Below, piece after piece: positions 19,926-29,194 of a stretch of DNA of 64,000 nucleotides. A model generated the notes under the pieces. That model saw only the letters and a list, made by a program, of their open reading frames with translations. It ran no database searches and was not told the origin of the DNA. Made by a program: the position numbers and the translations under genes. Origin of the DNA: Acidimicrobiaceae bacterium (GTDB lineage: Bacteria > Actinomycetota > Acidimicrobiia > Acidimicrobiales > Aldehydirespiratoraceae); assembly GCA_009844405.1 (NCBI GenBank), contig VYBO01000046.1, positions 1-64,000 of the forward strand. Reading direction: 5' to 3'. How positions within the stretch are numbered: the stretch's first letter is position 1; every line of letters begins with the position of its first letter.

Positions 19926-20288
19926 TAGTCGATCACCGTCCCCAGTAAACCATGCCCCAGACACGTCGAGCGGGAACCTTGCCAGGGCTTCGATGCTGGC
20001 CGCTCGTCGTCGGGCTTCGGCGCGCCCCGCGTCGGTGATGCGGAACCCGCCCTCGGTGTGTTCAGCGAAGCCTTGCCTCACCAACGTGTCATGGGATTTG
20101 AGGTTTCGGACCTTCTGAGAGAAGCGATCGTCGTTGCGGCCCGCGAGGATCAGCAGGTCGTCTCCCGTCGGGTTCAGCAGCGTCCTCAACCCAGCCGAGA
20201 GTTCGGTGGTTGTCATCGTTCCGTCCGCTGCCTTGTTCAGCAGCACGAGCGAAGGCACCACCAGTTGGCCCTCGCTGACACGGCTCAA
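19926..20288 (-). CDS. small winged-helix-like protein; 3' end uncertain (ORF remains open into the DUF6361 gene to 19701)
   Basis: TTG start overlapping the dam stop (TTGA); MTTTELSAGLRTLLNPTGDDLLILAGRNDDRFSQKVRNLKSHDTLVRQGFAEHTEGGFRITDAGRAEAR looks like wHTH. Confidence 0.55.
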
Positions 20289-21121
20289 TAGTTCATCACC
20301 ATCGCGTGGCGGGTGTCGCGCGAGAAGCGGCCCTTGATGTTGAACCGGTAGTTGGCGTCGTGCTCCGACACGGTCAGACCCTTGTCGAAATAGAGGTCCT
20401 CGATGAGGGGTGTGACCTTGCACACCAGCATGAACAGTCCGTCGAATCCGAGCAGTGCTTCCGCGAGTCTGCGCTGGTCGTCTGCGTCGAAGCCGCCGCC
20501 GACGTAGTTGGAGAAGGCCGTGTCGTAGGGGGGATCAACGAACATGAAGTCGCTCGGCCCGAACTCGTGCTTGCCCAAGAAGTCCGCAAAGTCCAGCGAT
20601 GACAGGTTCAGGTGCGCGAGTTTGGCCTGCACCGCCGGGCAGGTCAGGCGGCGAATCTTCGTCGCTACGGTGCCGTTGCGGCCGTAGGCGCGACCGAACG
20701 GAACGTTGAATTCGCCCTTGGAGTTGAAGCGGAACATGCCGCCGTAGGCCAGTTCCCTCAGCACGAAGAAGTCAGCGGCCCGGCAGGCATCGGTGCCGAG
20801 ATGAGCGTTGTAGCGGCTCCGGCATTCGTAGTACAGGTCTTCTCGCTGCTCGAGCGTTGAGCGCTCCCACGAAGCCAGGAAGCCGTGTATGGCGTCGAGG
20901 AAGTCGTCATCTTGGACGGCGACCAATTCGTGCATCAGGATCAGGTCCGGGTGCAGGTCGTTGCCCCAAGCCTCACAGTCGATGAGTCCGAAGAACACGC
21001 TGCCGCCACCGAAGAACGGCTCGAAGTAGCGGTCATGGTCAGGCACCCGCGGCGCGATGGTGGGCAGTTCTGAGCGCTTGCCCCCGGGCCACTTGATCAG
21101 AGGAGCGCACGGCTCTCCCAC
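20285..21121 (-). CDS. D12-class N6-adenine DNA methyltransferase (Dam-like)
   Basis: LIKWPGGKRSEL, FEPFFGGGSVFFG, MFVDPPYDTAFSNY (DPPY) motifs. Confidence 0.95.
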   Translation of the reverse strand: MGEPCAPLIKWPGGKRSELPTIAPRVPDHDRYFEPFFGGGSVFFGLIDCEAWGNDLHPDLILMHELVAVQDDDFLDAIHGFLASWERSTLEQREDLYYECRSRYNAHLGTDACRAADFFVLRELAYGGMFRFNSKGEFNVPFGRAYGRNGTVATKIRRLTCPAVQAKLAHLNLSSLDFADFLGKHEFGPSDFMFVDPPYDTAFSNYVGGGFDADDQRRLAEALLGFDGLFMLVCKVTPLIEDLYFDKGLTVSEHDANYRFNIKGRFSRDTRHAMVMNY

Positions 21122-21280
21122 GACTTGCCCCTAGGCGGCTTCGGCGGGCGGGACCATGGCGACCGTTCGCTTAGCCCGACAACTGAGACACTCTGCCATT
21201 GACGTATCACCCCTTGAAGTTCCGTCCGTATGGCCAGACTAACATGCGTGTAACTTGAGTAGCGGCCTAGTGGGCCGACA

Positions 21281-21333
21281 GCGGCATCGAAATCGAGCCA
21301 ACCGAGCAATGACGCTGGTGCGTAGTCGCTCAC
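21281..21333 (-). pseudogene. orphan copy of the DUF6361 N-terminal coding segment
   Basis: encodes MSDYAPASLLGWLDFDAA, aligned by eye with the disrupted DUF6361 5' end at 19936-19884 (42/53 nt identical), then diverges. Confidence 0.6.
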
Positions 21334-21455
21334 TTGTCGAAGTCAAGCACTGACATGCGACACGCTGGCCCCGAGTTGTCATAGGGCAGCCCTTGTCATG
21401 CTTGTTGGGGATTATTCATAGGTTGTTGTCACACCCCCTGTCTAGTGTGACAAGC

Positions 21456-22715
21456 ATGGAATCGAGGATCGAATCTGTTGAGGCTCCCGGCGCTGAGTGT
21501 GTGGTGTGTGCTGGGGATGTGGAGGTGTCTGCTCTCAGCGATGACGAGTTGGTGGGGCGGATGGCGGCGCTTGGCCGGCAGCGGTGCCGGTTGGATGCGA
21601 TGTTGGCTGAGACAACGGCGGAGATGCATCGACGCTCCGGGGGCAGGGCGGTGTCGGCTTTGATGCGCGAGAGGCTGCATTTGTCCGCCCGCCAGGCCAC
21701 CGCTGAGGTGGAGTTGGCTGCTTCGTTGGGTGAGCTGTCCGCCACTCTGGATGCCTGGCGGGCAGGGGAGATCACTGCGGGCCATGCCCGGGTGATCGCT
21801 CGGGTGGCTTCTGATCCCGACCACGCTGACGAGCCGGCATTGCTGGAGATGGCCCGCGGCTATCCGGTGGACATGTTCGCCCGAATGACCCGGCATTACA
21901 TGAAGCCCGGTGTGTCATCTGAGGAGCGCAACCGCCAGCACGAGAACCGGTGGGCATCGCTGGTTCAGGATCCCGACGGCTCGTGGCGGCTGTCGGCCTA
22001 CTTCGACGCCGACGACGGCAAGCGCGTCAGCTTGGCCTTCAACGCCATGGTGCGCACCTACCGCAATGACCCGACCTTCTACGGATCCGGCCCCATCCAG
22101 GGACTCACCTCCCAGCAGCGCCGAGCCGACGCGCTGGTCAACCTGATCACCGGCGAGGGACCCCACCATCGGCCCAAGACCACGCTGCTGGTCATCGCTG
22201 ACTACGACACAGTCACACGCGAACTCAAGAACCTGCGCTATGACGACGGTCTTCTCGTTGCAGTCGACCAGATCGCCATGCTGGCCGCACAAGCCAAGAT
22301 CCTGCCCGCCATCTTCAGTGCCGAGGGCGATCCGCTGTGGCTGGGACGAGCCGACCGCCACGCCAGCGCCGGCCAGCGCATCGCACTTGCGGCCCGCGAC
22401 GGGGGCTGTGTCAACTGCGCCGCACCGGCAGGGGGCGGCGAGCCCCACCACATCGAGTGGTTCAGCCGGGGCGGACCCACCGACATCGACAACTTGGCCC
22501 TGCTGTGCGAGCGCTGCCACCACCTCGTCCATGACGACGGCTGGCAACTGCACTCCGACAACGGCCGACTCAGACTCCAACCGCCGCCCCAGCCGACACG
22601 GTCCCGCTCCCGTTCCGACGCCGACTGCCGGCCCGGGCACAACGGCCACTCCGACGGCCGTTCCTGGTCTGACGCCCCCGTCGGACCGCAACGCAACCCG
22701 GTCCTGCGGAGGTGA
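21456..22715 (+). CDS. DUF222/HNH endonuclease domain protein (13E12 repeat-like)
   Basis: N-terminal DUF222-like region, C-terminal CVNCAAPAGGGEPHHIEWFSRGGPTDIDNLALLCERCHHLVHDDGW HNH. Confidence 0.88.
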   Translation: MESRIESVEAPGAECVVCAGDVEVSALSDDELVGRMAALGRQRCRLDAMLAETTAEMHRRSGGRAVSALMRERLHLSARQATAEVELAASLGELSATLDAWRAGEITAGHARVIARVASDPDHADEPALLEMARGYPVDMFARMTRHYMKPGVSSEERNRQHENRWASLVQDPDGSWRLSAYFDADDGKRVSLAFNAMVRTYRNDPTFYGSGPIQGLTSQQRRADALVNLITGEGPHHRPKTTLLVIADYDTVTRELKNLRYDDGLLVAVDQIAMLAAQAKILPAIFSAEGDPLWLGRADRHASAGQRIALAARDGGCVNCAAPAGGGEPHHIEWFSRGGPTDIDNLALLCERCHHLVHDDGWQLHSDNGRLRLQPPPQPTRSRSRSDADCRPGHNGHSDGRSWSDAPVGPQRNPVLRR

Positions 22716-22803
22716 CGGTTGCCCGCCCGACAGCCCGTGTGGCGAGTCGTTGAGGCGGTCGTACGCCTCCCGCGGGCAGGGGCGATGTGCTTGCCGGCCG
22801 GCG

Positions 22804-23709
22804 TCAGCGGGTGAAGAGCAGCTGGAACTCCATGATTCCGTGGTCCTCTACCGACACGACTATGGGCGCACTCGGGGCGGTGACGCCGAAGTCGCTGAAG
22901 ACCACGTCGCTGGACCCGACGGCCACGATGGTGTCGTCCACCAGCTGGGCCTGGAGATCGAAGCTGACCTGGTTGGTGACCCCTTTGATGGTCAGATCGC
23001 CCTGGGCCGATCCCGAGAAGGTCTCGCCATCGGCCATGTTGGCGAGCAACTCGACCGGCTCGACCAGGGTGAAGATCGCCTGGGGGAAGTCGTTGGCGCC
23101 GAGGGCTCGGCGCACCTGGCTGTCGCGGCTTGAATTGTCGGTTCGCAGCGTGCCCATGGTCACTTCCACGGTCGCTGCCACCAGCACGTTGCCCGACAGC
23201 TCGATCGAGCCGGCCACGTCCGCGGTCCGGCCCACCGCGGTGAAGTCGCCGATACCGCCGGCCAGCACCTCGTCCACCCGGAAGCCGGCGAAGCTCACCG
23301 TCGGCTCGCCCTGCAGGTCGCCGGCGTTCTCGGCCACCTGAACGGCCCACACTCCGTCGAGGCCGCCCGGGGATTCCGCCGTCTGATCTGCTGTTGCCGG
23401 CTCGCTGCCGGGGTCGTCGTCCGCCGAGACCGCCGCGTCCAACGCGGGGGTGTCGTCGCTTGATGTCGTGGCCACGTTGGTGGCTGCGTCGGCGGTTGGT
23501 GTGCCGGCGTCGTCGCCGGCGGGTTCGGTGGCCGATGGCGTGTCGGTGCTGTCGCCAGTCGTCTCGGCCGCTTCGATCCGGGCAACGGTCGTCTCCAGGT
23601 CGACCGCCTCGGGGGCTTCGTCCCGGGTCAGGAGATACACCGCCACCACGACGACGATCAGCACGACAACGGCCACGACCGCGCCTATGACGATCTTGAT
23701 GCGCCTCAT
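22804..23709 (-). CDS. membrane-anchored YceI-family protein
   Basis: N-terminal TM segment, acidic/Thr linker, GVTNQVSFDLQAQLVDDTIVAVGSSDVVFSDFGV. Confidence 0.85.
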   Translation of the reverse strand: MRRIKIVIGAVVAVVVLIVVVVAVYLLTRDEAPEAVDLETTVARIEAAETTGDSTDTPSATEPAGDDAGTPTADAATNVATTSSDDTPALDAAVSADDDPGSEPATADQTAESPGGLDGVWAVQVAENAGDLQGEPTVSFAGFRVDEVLAGGIGDFTAVGRTADVAGSIELSGNVLVAATVEVTMGTLRTDNSSRDSQVRRALGANDFPQAIFTLVEPVELLANMADGETFSGSAQGDLTIKGVTNQVSFDLQAQLVDDTIVAVGSSDVVFSDFGVTAPSAPIVVSVEDHGIMEFQLLFTR

Positions 23710-24995
23710 CTTTCCGAGTCCCTCTCCATCTCACGGGCCGTAGCCGCGGCGGCGGCCACGGTTGCTTCGATCTCGGCTTCGGTGTGGGCCAGCGACGGGA
23801 AGATCGCCTCGTAGGCCCCCGGCGCGAAGGCCACGCCCCGCCGCAGCATCCCGTGGAAGAACAGCCGATAACGACCGTTATCAGCAGACTTGCGGGCTTC
23901 ATCGAAGTCACGGGGAGCGTCCTCGGCGAAGAACAGGCCCAGCAGGGGCCCGACCCGCGGCAGCACCGCAGTCACCCCGGCCGCGGCGAAAGCTCCGGCC
24001 ATCCCCTCCTGCAAGGCGGCCGCCGTGGATTCCAGCTGCACATAGGCGTCGTCGTCGAGCAGGCCCAGCACCGCCAGCCCGGCCGCGGTGGCCAGAGGGT
24101 TGCCCGACAGTGTCCCCGCCTGGTACACGCCGCCCAGCGGCGCCAGCCCGGACATGATCTCCGTCGAGGCCCCGAAGGCGCCCACCGGCAGCCCGCCCCC
24201 GATGACCTTGCCGAAGCACCAGATGTCGGGCCGCACTCCGTACCACTCGGCGGCGCCGCCCCGGCAGAGCCGGAAGCCGGTGATCACCTCGTCGAACAGC
24301 AGCAGAGCGCCGGCCGCGTCGCAGGCGTCGCGCAGTCCCTGCAGGAAACCGGGCTCCGGGGCCACCAGTCCCATGTTGGCCGCCACCGGCTCCACGCACA
24401 CCACCGCCACCGACTCGTCCAGTTCGGGCACCACGTTGTAGGGGGCCACGATGGTGTCGGCCACCGCGCCGGCGGTCACTCCCTCCGATCCGGCCAGGCC
24501 CTGCTGGGCAACGCCCGATCCGCCCGCCACCAGCAGAGAATCGCTGTGGCCGTGGTAGCAGCCGGCGAACTTCACCACCGTCGGCCGGCCGGTCACGCCC
24601 CGTGCGAGCCGTACCGCCGACATCACCGCCTCGGTTCCGCTGTTGGTCAGCCGCACCATCTCCAGGCCCCCCACCCGGGCGCACATCTCCTCGGCCATCA
24701 AGACCTCGTCGCGGGTGGGCGCGCCGTAGCTGGTGCCCCTTCCGGCCGCCTGCCGCACTGCTTCGATCACCGCCGGGTGGGAGTGGCCGCAGATGCCCGG
24801 CCCGTAGCTCTGCACGTAGTCGATGTAGCGGCGGCCCTCCACGTCATAGGTGAACGGACCGGAGGCCTCTGCCACGAAATAGGGGGTGCCCCCCACGGAG
24901 CGGAAGGCCCGCACCGGCGAGTTGACCCCGCCGGGGATCACCCGCTGGGCCCGCTCGAACAGCGCTTCGTTGGTGAGGGACTCGTCGCTGCTCAC
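23706..24995 (-). CDS. hemL: glutamate-1-semialdehyde 2,1-aminomutase
   Basis: RVIPGGVNSPVRAF, LLLFDEVITGFR, FGKVIGGGLPVGAFG; clustered with hemABCD. Confidence 0.96.
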   Translation of the reverse strand: MSSDESLTNEALFERAQRVIPGGVNSPVRAFRSVGGTPYFVAEASGPFTYDVEGRRYIDYVQSYGPGICGHSHPAVIEAVRQAAGRGTSYGAPTRDEVLMAEEMCARVGGLEMVRLTNSGTEAVMSAVRLARGVTGRPTVVKFAGCYHGHSDSLLVAGGSGVAQQGLAGSEGVTAGAVADTIVAPYNVVPELDESVAVVCVEPVAANMGLVAPEPGFLQGLRDACDAAGALLLFDEVITGFRLCRGGAAEWYGVRPDIWCFGKVIGGGLPVGAFGASTEIMSGLAPLGGVYQAGTLSGNPLATAAGLAVLGLLDDDAYVQLESTAAALQEGMAGAFAAAGVTAVLPRVGPLLGLFFAEDAPRDFDEARKSADNGRYRLFFHGMLRRGVAFAPGAYEAIFPSLAHTEAEIEATVAAAAATAREMERDSER

Positions 24996-25035
24996 CGCGG
25001 CGCCTCGGTGGTGTCGCCGTCGCGTTCCGCGTCGC

Positions 25036-26016
25036 TCATTGCAGGGCCTCGGCCAGGCGGCGGGCGAAATAGGTGAGCACCACGTCGGCGCCGGCCCGGC
25101 GGATGGCGAGGACATGCTCGAGGGCCACCGCGTCACCGTCGAGCCAGCCCCGCTCGGCGGCGGCGCACACCATGGAGTACTCGCCCGACACCTGGTAGGC
25201 GGCCAGCGGCACGTCGAAGGTGCGCCGTGCGGCCGAGATCACATCGAGGAAGGCCAGAGCCGGCTTCACCATCACCATGTCGGCGCCCTCGGCCAGATCG
25301 AGGCGGATCTCCTCGATGGCCTCCCGGGCCCCGGCCACGTCCTGCTGGTAGGTCCGGCGGTCGCCCCCGCCGGCGATGGTCACGTCCACTGCGTCGCGGA
25401 ACGGCCCGTACAGCGCGGTGGCGTACTTGGCCGAGTAGGCGAGGATGGCGGTCTGGGTGAAGCCCGAGCCGTCGAGCGCGCCCCGGATGGCGGCCACCTG
25501 CCCGTCCATCATCCCCGACGGGGCCACGATGTCGGCCCCCGCGGTGGCCTGGGCCAGCGCGATGCGGGCGTAGATCTCCAGGGTGGCGTCGTTCTCGACG
25601 TCGCCGAGGCCGTCGAGCGCGCCGCAGTGGCCGTGGTCGGTGTACTCGTCCATGCACAGATCGGCGATCAACACGACGTCATCGCCGATATCGGAGCGCA
25701 GGTCGGCCAGAGCTGCCTGCACGATCCCATCGGGATTCCAAGCCTCCGACCCGATGTGGTCCTTGTGCTCGGGAACGCCGAACAGCACCACCGCCCCGAT
25801 CCCGAGAGCGTGGAGCTCCGCGACCTCGGCCCGCAGCGATTGCCGGGTGTGCTGGAACTGCCCGGGCATCGACACGATGGGCCGGGGCTCGTCGATGCCC
25901 TCGCGCACGAACAGCGGCGCGATGAAGTCGGCGGGGTGGAGCCGGTGCTCGGCCACCAGCCGTCGCAGGGCCGGCGTCCGGCGCAGCCGGCGCATACGCC
26001 GCTGCGGGAAGTTCAC
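25036..26016 (-). CDS. hemB: delta-aminolevulinic acid dehydratase (porphobilinogen synthase)
   Basis: RRMRRLRRTPALRRLVAEH, DLCMDEYTDHGHCG, MVKPALAFLDVI, YQVSGEYSM. Confidence 0.97.
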   Translation of the reverse strand: MNFPQRRMRRLRRTPALRRLVAEHRLHPADFIAPLFVREGIDEPRPIVSMPGQFQHTRQSLRAEVAELHALGIGAVVLFGVPEHKDHIGSEAWNPDGIVQAALADLRSDIGDDVVLIADLCMDEYTDHGHCGALDGLGDVENDATLEIYARIALAQATAGADIVAPSGMMDGQVAAIRGALDGSGFTQTAILAYSAKYATALYGPFRDAVDVTIAGGGDRRTYQQDVAGAREAIEEIRLDLAEGADMVMVKPALAFLDVISAARRTFDVPLAAYQVSGEYSMVCAAAERGWLDGDAVALEHVLAIRRAGADVVLTYFARRLAEALQ

Positions 26017-26025
26017 CCTGCGAGG

Positions 26026-26820
26026 CTACCCATCGTCGTCGGGCGCCGACCACGGTCGGGCGTGGCCGACCAGGGCGGCCACCACGCCGTCGATGGTGTG
26101 CTCGGATGCCTCCACCGTGACTTCAAGGCCGTGGGACGCCGCGGTGGCTGACGTGGCCGGGCCTATGGAGGCCACCAGCGGCGGGACCGCGTCGGTGCCG
26201 ACCTCGTCCACCAGACGCGTGACGGTGGACGACGAAGTGAACACCACACCGTCGGAGGCGGCCACCGCCCGGCGCTGGTCGTCGGTCAGGCGGGCGGCCA
26301 CGTTCCGGTAGGCGGCCACGTCCAGTACCTCCCAGCCGGCGTCCCGCAGGCTGTCGGGCAGCACCGGGCGGGCAAGTGCGGCCCGGGCCAGCACCACGAG
26401 GCTGCCGCTGCGTCCGGAGCCCGGCGTCGGGAACGCCTGCACCAAGCCCTCGGCGATCGACCGGTCGGGCACCAGCCGCACGGTCAGCCCCACCGCGGCG
26501 GCCCGGGCCGCGGTCCCCGGACCGATGGCGGCGACGTTGACGCCGGTGGCCGGCGGCCCGGCGGCGGCCGCTCGCTCGGCCCCGTTCGGGCTGGTGACCA
26601 CCAGCCAGTCCCCTCGTTCCAGCCGGGCCAGCGCCGCCCTCAGCCCGGCTCCCCCGTCGGCCGGATCGGTGATGGCGATCACCGGGGCGCTGACCACCTC
26701 GGCGCCGGCCGCGGCCAGCCCGTCGGCCAGCGGCTGGGCCTGATGGCGCGGCCGGCAGACCACGATCCTCAGCCCGGCGAGCGGCTTGGGTGCGTGAGGC
26801 CGGGGCCGTGCCGGGCTCAT
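26026..26820 (-). CDS. hemD: uroporphyrinogen-III synthase
   Basis: HemD-like LRIVVCRPRHQAQPLADGLAAAGAEV and DGVVFTSSSTV; ATGA overlap with hemC. Confidence 0.85.
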   Translation of the reverse strand: MSPARPRPHAPKPLAGLRIVVCRPRHQAQPLADGLAAAGAEVVSAPVIAITDPADGGAGLRAALARLERGDWLVVTSPNGAERAAAAGPPATGVNVAAIGPGTAARAAAVGLTVRLVPDRSIAEGLVQAFPTPGSGRSGSLVVLARAALARPVLPDSLRDAGWEVLDVAAYRNVAARLTDDQRRAVAASDGVVFTSSSTVTRLVDEVGTDAVPPLVASIGPATSATAASHGLEVTVEASEHTIDGVVAALVGHARPWSAPDDDG

Positions 26821-27734
26821 CCGGCCGCTCGCATGAGCTCCCGGCCGCCGCATTCGTCCAGCAGGTGCCGGGCGACCGACCGGCCCAGCGTCTCGGGATC
26901 ACGGCCCCGGCGGGTGTCGCGGATGAGCATCCGGCCGTCGAGCGAGGCCACCAGCCCGGTCAGCTCCAGACCGCCGCCGTGCGCCTCGACGGCGTGGGCG
27001 CCGGCCGGCAGGCTGCAGTCGCCTCCCAGTTCGGCCAGAAAGGCCCGCTCCGCGTCGACCGCCCACCGGCTCGGCCCGTGTTCGGTGGCGAGCAGTGTCT
27101 CGAGCACGGCCCGATCATCGGCGCGGCACTCCACCGCGATGGCTCCCTGCCCGACCTGGGGCACGAGTACGTCCGGTTCGAGCACGTCGAGCACGTCCGG
27201 TCCGAGCCCCAGGCGCTGCAAGGCCACCGCGGCCATGACGATGGCGTCGAAGCCGGAGGCCTTGTTGAGCCGGGTGGCGATGTTGCCCCGCAGCTCGGCG
27301 AAGGACAGGTCGGACCGCATCCAGGCCAGCTGTGCCTTGCGCCTGACCGAGCCCGTGGCCACCGTCGCTCCGACCGGCAAGTCAGCCAATCGGCAGCCCA
27401 CCAGGGCGTCCCTGGGGTCGCCGCGCCTCGGCACCGCGGCCAGCACCAAGCCCTCAGGAGTCGACGACGGCAGGTCCTTGGCCGAGTGCACGGCGACGTC
27501 GGCTCGCCCGTCGAGCACCGCGGCCTGCACTTCCTTCACGAACACTCCCTTGCCGCCCATGGCATGGATCGGGTCGTCGGGCTGCCGGTCGCCGGTAGTG
27601 GACACCACCACCGGCTCGACAACCGCCCCGCAGGCCTCGGCCAGCAATCCGGCCACGATGCTGGTCTGCCGGCGGGCCAAGGCACTACCCCGGGTGGCCG
27701 CTCGCAGAGGCCGAGCGGATGCAGAGCGATTCAC
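26817..27734 (-). CDS. hemC: porphobilinogen deaminase (hydroxymethylbilane synthase)
   Basis: LRAATRGSALARRQT, AVHSAKDLPSSTPEGL, PQVGQGAIAVECR; ORF opens at 27812, but residues upstream of 27734 are encoded by a dispersed repeat. Confidence 0.95.
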   Translation of the reverse strand: MNRSASARPLRAATRGSALARRQTSIVAGLLAEACGAVVEPVVVSTTGDRQPDDPIHAMGGKGVFVKEVQAAVLDGRADVAVHSAKDLPSSTPEGLVLAAVPRRGDPRDALVGCRLADLPVGATVATGSVRRKAQLAWMRSDLSFAELRGNIATRLNKASGFDAIVMAAVALQRLGLGPDVLDVLEPDVLVPQVGQGAIAVECRADDRAVLETLLATEHGPSRWAVDAERAFLAELGGDCSLPAGAHAVEAHGGGLELTGLVASLDGRMLIRDTRRGRDPETLGRSVARHLLDECGGRELMRAAG

Positions 27735-27754
27735 GGGAAGCTTCGTGACGCGCC

Positions 27755-27810
27755 GAGCGAGGCCGTGGCCCGAGCGGCCCGTGAGCGCAGCGAACAAGGG
27801 CGGGAATGAC
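27755..27810. repeat. short core form of dispersed repeat
   Basis: gagcgaggccgtggcccgagcggcccgtgagcgcagcgaacaagggcgggaatgac. Confidence 0.9.
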
Positions 27811-27883
27811 ACCGCCGCGATGCAGCAGACTCGGTCCCATTGGCGCTCGCTTCAAGAGGCCGGGGGGCCATGGCGCCGGTCGC

Positions 27884-29143
27884 CTACAGGTCGAACAGGT
27901 CGCGCAGTGCTTCGGCCAGCCGGTCGCCCCGCGCGTGGCCGGCTGCGTCCTTGAGCCGGACGGTCGGCTCGTGGAGCAGCTTGTTCACCACGCCGCGCAG
28001 CAGGGACTCCACCGCGGCCCGCTGGGCGGGCGAGAGATCAGCGAGGCGCGACGCATGGCGTTCCAGCTCGCTCGCGCTTAGAAGCTCGGCCCGGCCCCTC
28101 AGCGCCGCGATGAGCGGGGCGACCTCACGGGCCGATGCCTCGGCCAGGTAGAACTCGATCTCTTCGTCGATGATGGCCTGCACCCTGCCGATCTCCTGGG
28201 TGCGACCGGACCGTTCCCGTTCCACGAAGTCGCCCAGGTCGTCCATGTCGAGCAGGGTCACACCCGGCAGGTCCCGAGCAGCGGGGTCCACGTCGCGGGG
28301 CACGGCCACATCGATGATCAGCAGCTCCGCGCCCGCTCGTCGGGCCATCACCGCGTCGATGTCGCTGTGCTCGAGGACTATCTCGGTGGCCCCCGTCGTG
28401 GTGATGGCCACATCGGCGCTGGCCAGCGCATTGTCCAGCTCGGCTAGGGCCACGGCCCGCCCGCCGCCCAGCTGCGCGGCGGCCACGGCCCGCTCCGGTG
28501 AGCGGCTCGCCACCGCTATGTCGCCGGGGCGTGCGTCGGTCAGGGACTTGAGCGTGCCTGAGGCCACCTCGCCCGCGCCCAGCACGAGCACCCGCCGGCC
28601 GGCCAGCCCTCCGAGCCGCTCGTCGGCCAGCGCGACCGCGGCATGAGACAGGGAGGCGATGCCGCGGGCGATGCCGGTCTCGGTGCGGGCCCGCTTGCCG
28701 GTCTCGACCGCCCGGCGGAACAGAGGTTCGAGCACGACGCCGACGGTGCCCTCGGAACGGGCTGCCTGCCAGGCGTCGCGCAGCTGGCCCAGTACCTCGT
28801 GCTCGCCCACCACCACCGAGTCGAGCCCGGCGGCCACGGTTAACAGGTGCCGCACCGCGTCGGCGTCGTGGTGGGCGTACAACTCGTCGGCCACGGTCTC
28901 GGGTGGCAGGCCTGAGTGCCGGGCCAGCAGCTCCCGGATGTCGGCGTAGCCACCGTGGAAGCGCTCCGCGTAGGCGTAGACCTCGATGCGGTTGCAGGTG
29001 GACAGCAGCACCGACTCGCTCAGGTGCTCGGCGATCGCGAGGTCGTGCAGGGCCTTGGGAAGATCGTCGGGCGCGACCGTCATCCGCTCGAGCAGGCCGA
29101 GCGGCGTGGCGCGGTGATTGCACCCGACCACTACCAGCGACAT
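27884..29143 (-). CDS. hemA: glutamyl-tRNA reductase
   Basis: VVGCNHRATPLGLLERM, STCNRIEVYAYAERFHGG, GEHEVLGQLRDAW, VLVLGAGEVA. Confidence 0.96.
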   Translation of the reverse strand: MSLVVVGCNHRATPLGLLERMTVAPDDLPKALHDLAIAEHLSESVLLSTCNRIEVYAYAERFHGGYADIRELLARHSGLPPETVADELYAHHDADAVRHLLTVAAGLDSVVVGEHEVLGQLRDAWQAARSEGTVGVVLEPLFRRAVETGKRARTETGIARGIASLSHAAVALADERLGGLAGRRVLVLGAGEVASGTLKSLTDARPGDIAVASRSPERAVAAAQLGGGRAVALAELDNALASADVAITTTGATEIVLEHSDIDAVMARRAGAELLIIDVAVPRDVDPAARDLPGVTLLDMDDLGDFVERERSGRTQEIGRVQAIIDEEIEFYLAEASAREVAPLIAALRGRAELLSASELERHASRLADLSPAQRAAVESLLRGVVNKLLHEPTVRLKDAAGHARGDRLAEALRDLFDL

Positions 29144-29194
29144 CGAATCGGATGCTATCGCTACCCGGCGGCCGGCGGGCAGCCCGAGTGAGGG

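Noticed and set aside
19925-19927. TAG in the DUF6361 frame as a pyrrolysine codon
   Set aside because: No pyl genes seen in the window; the MttB-family gene itself has no internal TAG; nonsense mutation or error is simpler.
27735-27812. N-terminal extension of HemC (MSFPPLFAALTGRSGHGLARR...)
   Set aside because: Encoded by the dispersed repeat; the conserved HemC start fits GTG at 27734.
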